From positions 1-49,435 of the forward strand of contig CAUDNR010004181.1 of the NCBI GenBank assembly GCA_958430865.1: a stretch of DNA of 49,435 bases, given 5' to 3'. Positions 20,078-29,464 of the stretch are shown piece after piece. A program made the position numbers and the translations under genes. The stretch's first letter is position 1. Every line of letters starts with the position of its first letter. The notes below the pieces were generated by a model that saw nothing but the letters and a program-made list of their open reading frames with translations, was not told the DNA's origin and searched no databases. The DNA comes from Entrophospora sp. SA101. Its lineage: Eukaryota; Glomeromycota; Glomeromycetes; Entrophosporales; Entrophosporaceae.

Positions 20078-22198
20078 TTCTACTATATCCCACAAACATA
20101 TATATGCATAGATTGACATGTGTTACTTGTAAATTAATTTTTATTTTATAAATTATTATTTTCAAAAAAACAATCTAGAGTACTTTGTTCCAAGGAATCA
20201 TTATAAATTTTTTCATTGTATTTTTTACACTAGTTAATTTTTTAATCTCATCTGGACAGTCTTTATGTTGCTGCAACAAGCAAGTCATAACTTTTTCTAA
20301 AGCTTCTAATCTTTCCTTAATAGGAATAGCAGGTAACTCACTTTCTTCATCACTATCTTCTTCCTCATTCTGATTTTCATCATTGTTTTCCTCCTGAACT
20401 AAACAAATAATTGATGCATCATCTAAAGGCTCTCTGTTTCACTTTCTTCAACAGGGTTTAAAAAATTTTCTGTTGTAATAGGATTTCTATATCTATAAAA
20501 GAGTAATAGCATTAACATCAAGAATAATAAAAAACCATATTTTAAATACTTACTTTAAGGCCACAACACCCCTCTCTATGTCAGCAACTAATTCATTATC
20601 ACTTTCTTGCTCTATTTCTTCTTCATTACTAAAATTAATAATACCTGTATGTCTCCAACAATTAACAATGGTATTGACTGTAACACCATCTGTCCAAGCA
20701 AATTTAATGAATTTTATAGCCTCTAAAACATTAAGTCTAGAGGTATCATGTGGATTGTCCTCAAACTTTTTAAGATAATGAACAAACTTATGACAATAAT
20801 GTTTTTTGAAAGAGGCAATGATTCCAGCATCGCAAGGTTGAAGCTTTGATGTGCAATTAGGTGGTAAGAACTTAACCTGTGTATTTTGCAATTCCATTCC
20901 TCTAACTATATGACAGGGTGCATTGTCAAGTAGCAATAACACTCTTCTACCATTCATTCTTTCATCAAATTGTTTTAACTATCTACAGTTAAAGCATTTT
21001 ATAAATAGTAATTCATAAAGCAAACTATCAATTGTGAATATAATTGTATACTACTTACTCTTGAAACAAAACTGCTGTCATCTGTGCTTTGCCATTTGCT
21101 CTATAGACAACTCCAAGACTATTCATATTGATTTTTCCTATACATCAGGGTTTTAAGGATTTTCCAATAATAAGTGGTTCTAGTTTATCAATTCCATCAG
21201 CATTACAGCAAAGTACAACAGTCAAACGTCGTTTATCCTTTTTTTTTACCCTCAAGTTGTTTGGTTGCTAAAGTTTTATCAGGTTCAAGTCTATGATCAT
21301 TAAATTTCATTAGAATTTATTAATATTTTAAGTATGTATAGTTTAATATTATACTTGCCGAAAGAACAACCCAGTTTCATCCATGTTATATACATCTTCA
21401 GATTTAAAGGTTCTGATGACTGTTTTCAGATCGGGAATGGCATTTTCAATTGCACTAATATCAGCCAAACCACTTTCTCCATGTAATTGGTATCTTTTCA
21501 AATTGTTTCTACAAGTGTGATAATTTGTTATTGATAAGGTTAATAATCTTAGTTCAATATAATACAGAAACATACCTATTCTTAAAGCTTTGAAACCACC
21601 CAGTGGAAAATGACAATGTATCATCAGGTATATTAAGCATTTTTGCAAATGTTTTAGCTTTTTCAATTAAGATTAGATCTGTTAAAGGAATGTGACCTTG
21701 TGAATGCAAACACCATTCTTGGAATGCATGTTCAAGTTCAGGCTACTTCACACTACACGTTTTTTTTGCTGTGGGTTTGCTTCATTGTTTAAATACTCAG
21801 ATGAACGTTTTAATGTTCAAGAGATAGTTGCTTGATCAACCTTTGCACCAAGTTCTTGTTCACACCAAGCAGTTAATTCTTTTGAGTGATTGTTGGAACA
21901 TTTTGCTTTTTTAAACAAATTTGATGGTGTTGTTCATTGTTTAAAGTAACCTTTTTCATTGTTAGTAATGTGATGATGACAATATCTATGTGAGTAAATT
22001 TAACACTTTATAATTATAAAAATTATTCTAAATGTCAATATCACGAATGATTGTGACGCGTGTTCATTTATAATTTATTCCACGTGACTTTACATTAGAT
22101 AAACACGTGATAACGTGAATATGCATATTCTGTCTGTTTGCATACATTTGCATACAAACTCATATACTCAAAAGTATGCAAATAGACAGGTACAACTG
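20053..22198 (-). mobile_element. Pogo/Tigger transposon lacking its left end (copy 2)
   Basis: The right terminal repeat is intact (ends CAACTG at 22198, followed by TA), but the left 109 bases, including the left terminal repeat and subterminal sites, were lost in the 441-bp deletion. It could not be mobilised by a normal two-ended reaction. Confidence 0.88.
20175..21959 (-). pseudogene. Pogo/Tigger transposase, decayed (copy 2, diverged middle)
   Basis: Same domain order as 9063-10846. The middle part differs: codon 21596-21598 is TGG (Trp) where copy 1 has TGA, and the intron donor after VLFQ reads GTAAGT where copy 1 has TTAAGT. Other changes are mostly transitions. Frame breaks in the N-terminal HTH and the C-terminal tail are the same as in copy 1, so the gene is still dead. 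The substitution cluster suggests that part of one copy came from a related element. Confidence 0.75.
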
Positions 22199-22200
22199 TA

Positions 22201-23289
22201 CACCTACCTGCCAAAGATATTGACAATTTTGCAGATTGCTAGAATAAAATTTTTATTATCACAATTGCTTTTGTATACAGTGCAAGACACTTAGTCCTAC
22301 AACTTTTATTGATCTTGCTGATCCCCCAACTCCTCCAAAAATGGAATGCATGACCAAAAAAACAAGATGTATGAAGCTAAGACCTTTTTCTACCTTCATT
22401 TTGTTATATGTCATGTGGAGGAATTAAGCTAAAAATGGGAATTGTAAGTGATTGGCATTATGAATGAATTTATAGATCTCAGCATAAGATCTATATCCAA
22501 GTTAAATGATTGCAATGAATGATTGCAGGATAAATGCATAAACAGGAAAAGGGATTTAATCAGGAAAGAAAACAGCGAGATAAGGAAAAAAAAGCAGTGG
22601 GACTGTGGTATAAAGCTAGCCAATGATGAGAATCAGAAACAGCATGCCCACAATCTGGAAATTATTAATGAGACCAAGCAATAGAGCTTGCATGAGCCGG
22701 CTCACAAGCCAGCTCATGAGGAGCTTTACCAAGCAATTAAAGATAGAAAATATTACCCTTACATCTTGGGATGGCTGCAATCAAGAATCTCTCATTAAAT
22801 ATTGTGACAATTTACAGATAAAAATGGAAGAAGTGAAATTGCTCAAATCTACAATAAGGCCATTAAAGAAGGAGTTGGAATTGGCCCAAGAAAACTCATC
22901 TCTGAAAGTATCCAAAACCAAGACTCCCAAGACCAGGTTATCTGAAGTGGAGCATCTACTGAGAACCTCAAGACCAAATTATCTAAATTGGAGTGGAGCT
23001 GGTATCAAAAGAATTGATAATACAATCTCTAGAAACTAAGTTATCATCAGAACCAGTCAAAATCAGTAGCAAGACAGATGAAAAAAAAATACTGATTTCT
23101 AAAGATATCTCTCCAGGTAGTAAACCTATAAAAAATTTCTACACAAAAAATATATGGATACAACTGAAAAAATCAGCAACAACCCTTCCTCAAATATAGA
23201 TAATAATTCTTCCCTTCATATAAACCCAGAGTCAGTAAAAATTAGTGCGAATGAGGTATCCATTTTTTAGTGGATGTATCTGCTGAATG
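22201..23289 (+). pseudogene. Decayed coiled-coil ORF region (copy 2)
   Basis: Matches 11088-12177. A one-base shorter A-run near 23085 lets the frame 22993-23199 stay open (SLETKLSSEPVKISSKTDEK and on), unlike copy 1. It is still not an intact gene, and the family is not recognised. Confidence 0.4.
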
Positions 23290-23382
23290 ATTATTCACCA
23301 ATTATCTAGTTAATTGGGTGCTGAAAATTTTTCATTAATTAATCAGGTGTTGAAAATTTTCACTAAATAATTGGTGAATAAT
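23290..23382. repeat. Short inverted-repeat (MITE-like) unit (copy 2)
   Basis: Same 16-bp perfect inverted ends, ATTATTCACCAATTAT and its reverse complement, as at 12178-12270. Confidence 0.6.
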
Positions 23383-23740
23383 TGATGGTACAGAATATAA
23401 AAAATAAAAATATCATTGAATTGCAATTACACAAAGAAGTTTAGTAATAGCCTATTCATCCTGATCCACATAATTGAAATCTCTTTGTTATCATCAATTA
23501 ATTATGCTCCTCTCCAACTTCTTCATTATTATAAATAGGAGAACTATTATCAGGTGAATTATTATCAAGAGAATTATGTAATTCATTCATGAAGAAATCA
23601 ATAAATAACAGTAAAATTGAAGGAGAGGAATTAATTATTAATTATATATTAATATTAATATATATATATTTTATTTATTATCAGAAAAAAAAATTTTTTT
23701 TTTGTGTTCAATAATAATTTAAAAACCAAAACCGAACTGA

Positions 23741-23806
23741 AAATTTTCAAATTGGTTTTTTAAAAACCAAAACCAAAACCGAACCGAACCAAAACCGAAC
23801 CATTCA
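23741..23806. repeat. AACCGAACC / AAAACC low-complexity tract
   Basis: Alternating AACCAAAACC and GAACCGAACC words, ending in CATTCAGAGCCTTA. On the minus strand that end reads TAAGGCTCTGAATGG, which fits the hAT terminal consensus YARNG, so this may be one end of a hAT element with GGTTCGG subterminal repeats. No matching second end was found nearby. Confidence 0.4.
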
Positions 23807-23814
23807 GAGCCTTA

Positions 23815-25077
23815 GATATATTGCTAATTACACCAAAGAATGTGCCCATACCATACACATTAGCATGATGGAAGTTTGATTTTATTGGGTATAATAAAAT
23901 GTGACAAATAAAATTTAGGTTTTTACCAAAATTAGAAAATTTTAGGGAAAATCAAGATTTATATGGTGTGTGTAATGTTGATCACAGCAAACAAAAATTT
24001 AATGTGTATATAAATTAGGGATGGGAATAGTTCAACTGGCTGTTTGAAACTGAACCGATGCAGTTTGGTTTAACATAGTGGACATTTGTTTTATCACTTG
24101 TGACAAAATCAATCATTGATCTTTTTTATATTGTGAAACTTGCTATTTCAATTGAATTTAGAATAGAAAAAAGTTGCATGACTGTACAAAACCCATTTTA
24201 TGGAAAATCTATTTTTTTTTTATATCAATATATCACTTTGACTTTTCTTTATATTTTGGTAAAACTTGATCAATTTGATCAATTTGATTTCAATAAGGTT
24301 ACCTTAGAAGTAAAAGTTTAAGGCTTCCATCAAAATTGTGTCATTATTATTTATTATCATTATTTAAAAAATTTTTTTTTTAAATATGAATGATACCATT
24401 TTACTTATTAATAAGTTATTATTATACTTACAGGTAAAGACTTATTCTATATTCTCATTATTATTATACTTTAAAGAAATAAGTATTTATTATATATATT
24501 TGATTAACTTATAACTTATATTCAACTTTTCCGATAGTACAAAGATCATATAATAGGTTGTATTTTGATTTTTTTATGATGCATTTAAAAAACAAGAAGG
24601 ATTTTTAAACAACAATAACAGATATACTCAGGGCGTAATTATAAAGTGGTGTATACAATTTAAAAAAACATATTTAAAATATATTTTTTTATATTTATAT
24701 TTATATTTATATTTTATATATATATATATATTTATATTTATATTTACATATTTACATTTATATTTTTTTATTTTTATTTTCAAAATTCATGTATTAATAT
24801 TCATGCCACCAATCTATTTATTTATAGGAAATTTCAGATATATATACAATATTATATAATGGATGATAATTCATGATCAAAGGTAAAATGTTGATTTGAT
24901 GAAGTCAATGAAAAGTTAAAAGCAAATAATATATTAGACTGTATAATGAAAAACCAAGCCTATGTATTAAAAACATTCAATAAAGAAATACTATATTAAT
25001 TTTTTTATAAACATTTTATTTTTATCATTCCCTCCAATATTAATATTAATATTAATATTAATATTTTGTTTTTCAAA
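23815..25077. other. Gene-poor AT-rich stretch
   Basis: No convincing gene. It includes TAGGGATGGGAATAGTTCAA at about 24018, again resembling a hAT-type end, a short open frame at 24100-24321 without recognisable family, and AT microsatellite near 24680-24780 (TATATTTA repeats) and 25038-25065 (ATTAAT repeats). Confidence 0.5.
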
Positions 25078-25190
25078 TTTGCGTAATGATTTTCAAGCCA
25101 ATAAAATTTAATTGTTGCATGATATCTGGAAGGGAGATCGTCACAAAATTTAGCCAATGAAATCAAATGTCCACTATGCTCCCCTAGGTA
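25078..25190 (-). pseudogene. Exon-like fragment, diverged copy of 1068-1170
   Basis: Minus strand reads EHSGHLISLAKFCDDLPSRY then HATIKFYWLENHY directly after an acceptor-like CCTAG. It corresponds to the fragment upstream of the RING-like pseudogene. It is antisense to, and just upstream of, the RecQ-like gene start. No adjoining exon could be recognised. Confidence 0.4.
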
Positions 25191-25331
25191 ATAGTAATAA
25201 TTTGTGTACGCATATATGTTGATCATCAATCTTTTTCCAAAAAAGAATGCCTAAACAAAATATAACAAGATCAAAGAAAAAAAGAAAAGAAACTTCAACA
25301 AAAGAATCATATGGGTAAGTGTTGTTTATTG

Positions 25332-25374
25332 TAAGAATGGTGATGGTGGTTATCGCCACCACTTGTCACTCTAG
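25332..25374 (+). repeat. Splice-site-adjacent motif, occurrence 1
   Basis: TAAGAATGG(TGATGG)TGGTTATCG...CACTCTAG begins 17 bases inside the first intron of the RecQ-like gene, and the GGTGGTTATCGCCACC part is palindromic. Shorter versions occur on the minus strand at 39993-40019 and 46953-46979, each just inside a GTAAGT donor. Confidence 0.5.
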
Positions 25375-26379
25375 TTCTAGTTATTAAAAAAGAATAGTGG
25401 TTGCGACACGTCATCATTTTAGTCTTTGTTGGGAAAATGGTATTAATTTGTATCTTGTATTATCTCTTATACTAGCAACCAACAAATTTTGAAATATTTT
25501 TCTCCATCAACATCACCTGAAAAAAGGTTGAATGACACGTTCAAATTAAAGGATTTTAGAAAAAATCAACTTGAAGCAATTGTTCAAACACTGGATGGAA
25601 AGGACGTTTTTGTAGTAATGCCAACTAGTGGTGGAAAAAGCTTGTGCTATCAATTGCCTGCACTGATAAAAAGAGGAAAAACCAAAGGTGTAACCATTGT
25701 TATTTCACCATTGCAATCACTAATCATTGATCAAGTTTATAATTTGGAAAGACACAATATATCAGCATTATGCTTATATAGTGAGCAAGAAGACAAAGAA
25801 AAACAAAATGTCTACGCTGAACTTGATAAAACTATACCAAGTTCCAGGTTGCTATATTTAACTCCTGAAATGTTAAATAAAAATATAAAAATTTCTTCAG
25901 CAATAAGATGTTTGTATGAGAGAAACCAATTAGCAAGATTTGTGATCGATGAGGCTCATTGTGTTAGCAAATGGGGTCATGGTTTTAGGCCAGATTATAA
26001 AAAATTGCACAACTTGAAGGAAGTTTATCAAGATATCCCTGTCATCGCTTTAACAGCAACAGCAACTTCTGAAGTAAGATCTGATATAATAAATATTTTA
26101 GGAATCCAAGGTTGTAAAGTTTTAGTGCAAGAAATTAATTGAGAAAATTTGTATTACAAAGTATGTGGAAAGAGAATGACAGTAGTAAATCATTGCAAAA
26201 TCTTGTTAAACTTGTTAAAAGTTATAATGGAAAATCAGGAATCATTTATTGTACTACCAAAAAATGCTGTGAGAATGTTGCACAATACATCCAAAGATCA
26301 GGAATTCCAGCAAATTATTACCATTCGGATGTAGAGAAAAAAAACAAAACTATTATACAAAATGAATGGCAATCAGGAA

Positions 26380-26634
26380 TAAGGTTTCTGGTCCAAACTG
26401 TTTTCTCAAAGCCCAAACTAGTTTGGGCAATTTGGGCTTCTCAACATTTTCTATAAGCATGAACATTAAAAAACTATATGAATCAACTTGTTTTAACTTA
26501 AACAACTTTAAAATAATTTTGCCCAATTTTGGCTAATAACAAAAAGTAGTTTGGGCTTATAAAAAAATAATCTTTGCCCAAAGTATTTGGGCAATTTCGG
26601 CTACTAATAGAAGCAGTTTCGACCAGAAACCTTA
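26380..26634. mobile_element. hAT-type MITE (255 bp) inserted in the RecQ-like exon
   Basis: Flanked by perfect 8-bp duplications ATCAGGAA (26372-26379 and 26635-26642). Ends are inverted repeats TAAGGTTTCTGGTCSAAACTG with a single mismatch, and TAAGG fits the hAT consensus YARNG. The interior has repeated GCCCAAA/TTTGGGC words and no ORF. Removing it and one target copy restores the RecQ reading frame (WQSG then R-L-Q-I-V-V-G-T-T). Confidence 0.92.
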
Positions 26635-27263
26635 ATCAGGAAGGCTTCAAATCGTTGTTGGAACCACAGCCTTTGGAATGGATAAAATATCCATGTTTTT
26701 TAACATGATACATGTACATATATTAAATTGATTTTTTATATATATATAAAGGGATCAACAAGCCTGATGTGCATTTTATCATTCATTATTCATTGCCTCG
26801 ATCTCTGGAGGAGTACTATCAGGAGACAGGGAGGGCTGGCAGAGATGGAAGATATTCTGCATGTGTTCTTTTATATGTAGGTAGTGAGTATAAAATATTA
26901 AGAAAAATTATAGAAAAAGAAGATGAGTCTCAAAAGGATAAAAAATTATCAAACCTTCTTTTGATGAAGGAATATTGTGAAAATACCACAGATTGTCGCA
27001 GGAAACAGTTATTGGGGCATTTTGGAGGAAAGTTTGATCCATCAAAATGCAAGGAGATGTGTGACAATTGCACAGTGGGGAAATATAAGATTCATATGGA
27101 GAATAAGGATAACTCATCATCAAATACAATTGAGATCATTCATGAAAGCAAAAATGCTGCTTCTGGCTCTAGAAGAAATTCCACAAACAATCTACAAGAT
27201 TATACAACAGGAGAGACCGTTCTGGGAACACAAAAATTAACAGAAGGGAACACAAAATTTTAA

Positions 27264-27735
27264 CCCATGCTATTTGTTGATTGGCCAATTAAAATCGCGA
27301 ACTTGATAAACGTAGAAATAAATATGGGATTGATTCATTTTGTCAACAATCACTTCACCAACAATTGTTACATTAACGAATTTAAGAAGTTGGAAGCAAC
27401 CATTGAAATAGTCTAATAAATTAAATTGTACTACTCGAAAATGTATTTAAAGGGTTGTTTTTTGACTTGGTCAGATAATAACTCTCTTCTTAACTCTTCT
27501 CTTGACCATATCTCTTGATATAATCAAAATAACCTTAATATAACGAATGTCAATGAAATGATTGTAAACACAACAAATTTAAGATACATGATTGTGATGA
27601 AAAATGAACAATGTATGAAAAATCAAACAAATTTATTTAATAAAAACAAATTTACAACCAAAAAAATTTTTTTTCATGTTCTAATAAAATTTCCATTGTT
27701 GCTGTCATCTGTTGCTGATTCAACATTGCCCAGAT
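27264..27735. other. Intergenic, remnant sequence
   Basis: AT-rich with no gene. The right part (from 27674) reads on the minus strand as the tail of an ORF interrupted by the hAT element. Confidence 0.45.
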
Positions 27736-28758
27736 TAGAGTTCCGAACGGGTCGGGTCAACCCGAGTGACCTGCGGGTTATGACCCGTTCGGGTCGGGTC
27801 GGGTCATGAATTTGATTTGACCCGCGGGTCACACGGGTTGACATGGGCCCAATATGCCGAATGACATGACCCTTGTTTTATGCCATATCATGTGCCATAT
27901 GCAATATGTAATCCTTGTCTTATTATTAATTATTTTATTAATATTAATATTGATATGGTCAAAAAACACTAGCTGATAAATACAATGAATGTTATTATAA
28001 TGCTGCTGCTGCTGCTGCTGCTACTGCCACTAATGTTGCTGCCACTACAAATAATAATGAAAATATTTTTTTTACATTTTCACTTGGTATCAATTATAAT
28101 AATAATCAAAAAGAAGATGAATTAGAGGAGTATCTCCAGTAAATCCTCAAACAGATCCACTACAATGGTGGAAGGTAACAACTTAATTAATATCTGATAT
28201 ATTTATTTTTCAACATTAATTATTATTTTCATTAAATATGATAGGTTCATGAAGCCACCTTTCCAAATCTTTCCAAGATGGCACATGACTATCTTGCAAT
28301 TCCAGGTAAGATATCTTTTTTTAATAATTTTTATTTAATTTGTAAAAATCAATAAGTATATGTATATTATTTAATGTAAGGTAGAAGTGTATTTGTTGAA
28401 AGAATCTTTTCAGGTGGTGGTGACCTAATCACAAAAAAAAGTTGTTGTTTGGAGAAAGAAATAATTCAAGCATGCATGTGCCTGAAAAATTGGATTAGAG
28501 ATAATAATATTACTAAGTAAATCAAATTTTTAATTTTTTTAAAAATCCACTTATTTTACACATTGTATTTTTTTTTTAAATTCAAATGAGCAAAATAAAT
28601 TACATATATTAATTGATACTTGAGAAATTTTTTATATCTGACCCGGGTACCCGACCCGACTCGTGTTGACCCATTCAAGTCGGGTCAATAATTAAAAAAT
28701 TCGGGTCGGGTCAGGTTGTCCATTCAACCCGACCCGACCCGACCCGTTCGGAACACTA
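27736..28758 (+). mobile_element. hAT element with GGGTCGGGT-rich ends (1,023 bp)
   Basis: Perfect 8-bp target duplication GCCCAGAT (27728-27735 and 28759-28766). Terminal inverted repeats start TAGAGTTCCGAACGGGTCGG and TAGTGTTCCGAACGGGTCGG (reverse complement of the right end), one mismatch, matching the hAT consensus YARNG. Subterminal zones are packed with CGGGTCGGGT and CCCGACCCG words, a striking GC-rich island. Inside lies the 3' part of a hAT transposase; the rest is deleted. Confidence 0.92.
27963..28520 (+). pseudogene. hAT transposase C-terminal region inside the 1-kb element
   Basis: Begins with LADKYNECYYN and a poly-Ala run encoded by GCT repeats, then EDELEEYL, a one-base frame slip, PVNPQTDPLQWWK, an intron, VHEATFPNLSKMAHDYLAIP, a second intron, and SVFVERIFSGGGDLITKK to a stop at 28518-28520. 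This is the hAT dimerisation domain (W-W, L-A-I-P, S-V-F-V-E-R-I-F-S). BED finger and most of the DDE core are missing, so it is a non-autonomous derivative. Confidence 0.8.
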
Positions 28759-28766
28759 GCCCAGAT

Positions 28767-29464
28767 CATCATCAACTGTATTTTCATTATTTTCGATAAA
28801 TTTAATATTTTTCATCATACTTTCTTTTAGTGTGTTGACATTTTTTTTGATTTCGACTTGAAGATAGCATCAGGAAAACTAATGTTGAGTATTATATGTA
28901 TAATCATCATATAAGTCACATATAATGGTCTATATGCAATTTATTCATATTTTTTTTAATATATTAAGCATATATTACTTTATACAATGATTATATGTAT
29001 AATATTTACTTATTATACTAGTATTAGATTTATACAAATATTTTATGTATTTTTCTAAGCAAATTATACATGGGATAATTGCACGACATATTCTGTGCAA
29101 AAAATCATGGAGATTATTTGTATAAAATGATCCTGCATGTGTTTGATGCAGAATATATGTATATTATGATATATGCAATTTATTCATGTATTGTTGTGTT
29201 TATTATACTTATGGTGATCTATATGTATAATATATGTAAGTATATGTAGAATATATTATGTTGATTCTTGAGCATATATTCTTGGCTGTTTGATATGCAT
29301 CATATACATGTATTATACATATAATTCTTGTAAGTTTTTACTTTCAATTGACATCATTAACAGTTAACAAGGAATGGGTAAAATATATTATGTATACATA
29401 TACTTGATTTCCTGATCCCAATAATTATGATGAAATTATATAAATTATTATTATTTGTATTTTT
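28767..29464. other. AT-rich spacer with TATATGTATAAT-like words
   Basis: No gene. Repeated words such as TATATGCAATTTAT, TATTATACTTAT and CTATATGTATAATA recur, and the same vocabulary reappears near 38450-38740, suggesting a diverged dispersed repeat family. Confidence 0.45.

Larger units (their letters stand above)
12399..23500 (+). repeat. 11.5-kb direct duplication, copy 2
   Basis: Same order and orientation as 855-12388, beginning inside the hAT fragment tail (AAAAAAGTAAG) and matching until ATCAATTA at 23493-23500, where copy 1 meets the gap. It has a 10-bp insertion at 13613-13622, a 441-bp deletion at 20052/20053, and about thirty substitutions clustered at 20936-21692. Confidence 0.95.
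25247..27263 (+). pseudogene. RecQ-family ATP-dependent DNA helicase, disrupted
   Basis: RecQ helicases unwind DNA 3' to 5' during recombination and repair. Exon 1 (25247-25314) is a basic leader (RSKKKRKE). Exon 2 from 25476 carries FRKNQLEAIVQTLDGKDV, MPTSGGKSLCYQLPA (Walker A), VISPLQSLIIDQ, FVIDEAHCVSKWGHGFRPDY (DEAH) and ALTATATSEVR. A TGA at 26140-26142 stands where INRENLYYKV would need CGA, and a frameshift follows near 26170. The second lobe continues with SGIIYCTTKK and YYHSDVEKK, then a 255-bp MITE interrupts at 26380. After it come LQIVVGTTAFGM, an intron-like gap of about 70 bases without GT donor, then INKPDVHFIIHYSLPRSLEE, YYQETGRAGRDGR and the RQC zinc-binding cysteines (YCENTTDCRRKQ ... 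KCKEMCDNC). Not functional as it stands. Confidence 0.85.
27674..28873 (-). pseudogene. Unknown ORF split by the hAT element
   Basis: Minus strand, right of the element: LQVEIKKNVNTLKESMMKNI, then KFIENNENTVDDDLG. It continues left of the element, after removing it and one target duplication, as NVESATDDSNNGNFIRT and a stop at 27674-27676. The frame is continuous across the insertion site, so a coding exon was probably hit. Acidic/Asn-rich tail, no family recognised. Confidence 0.4.

Noticed and set aside
23741..23806. Telomere-like AACC repeats
   Set aside because: The words vary (AACCAAAACC, GAACCGAACC), are internal and short; they fit transposon subterminal repeats better than a telomere.
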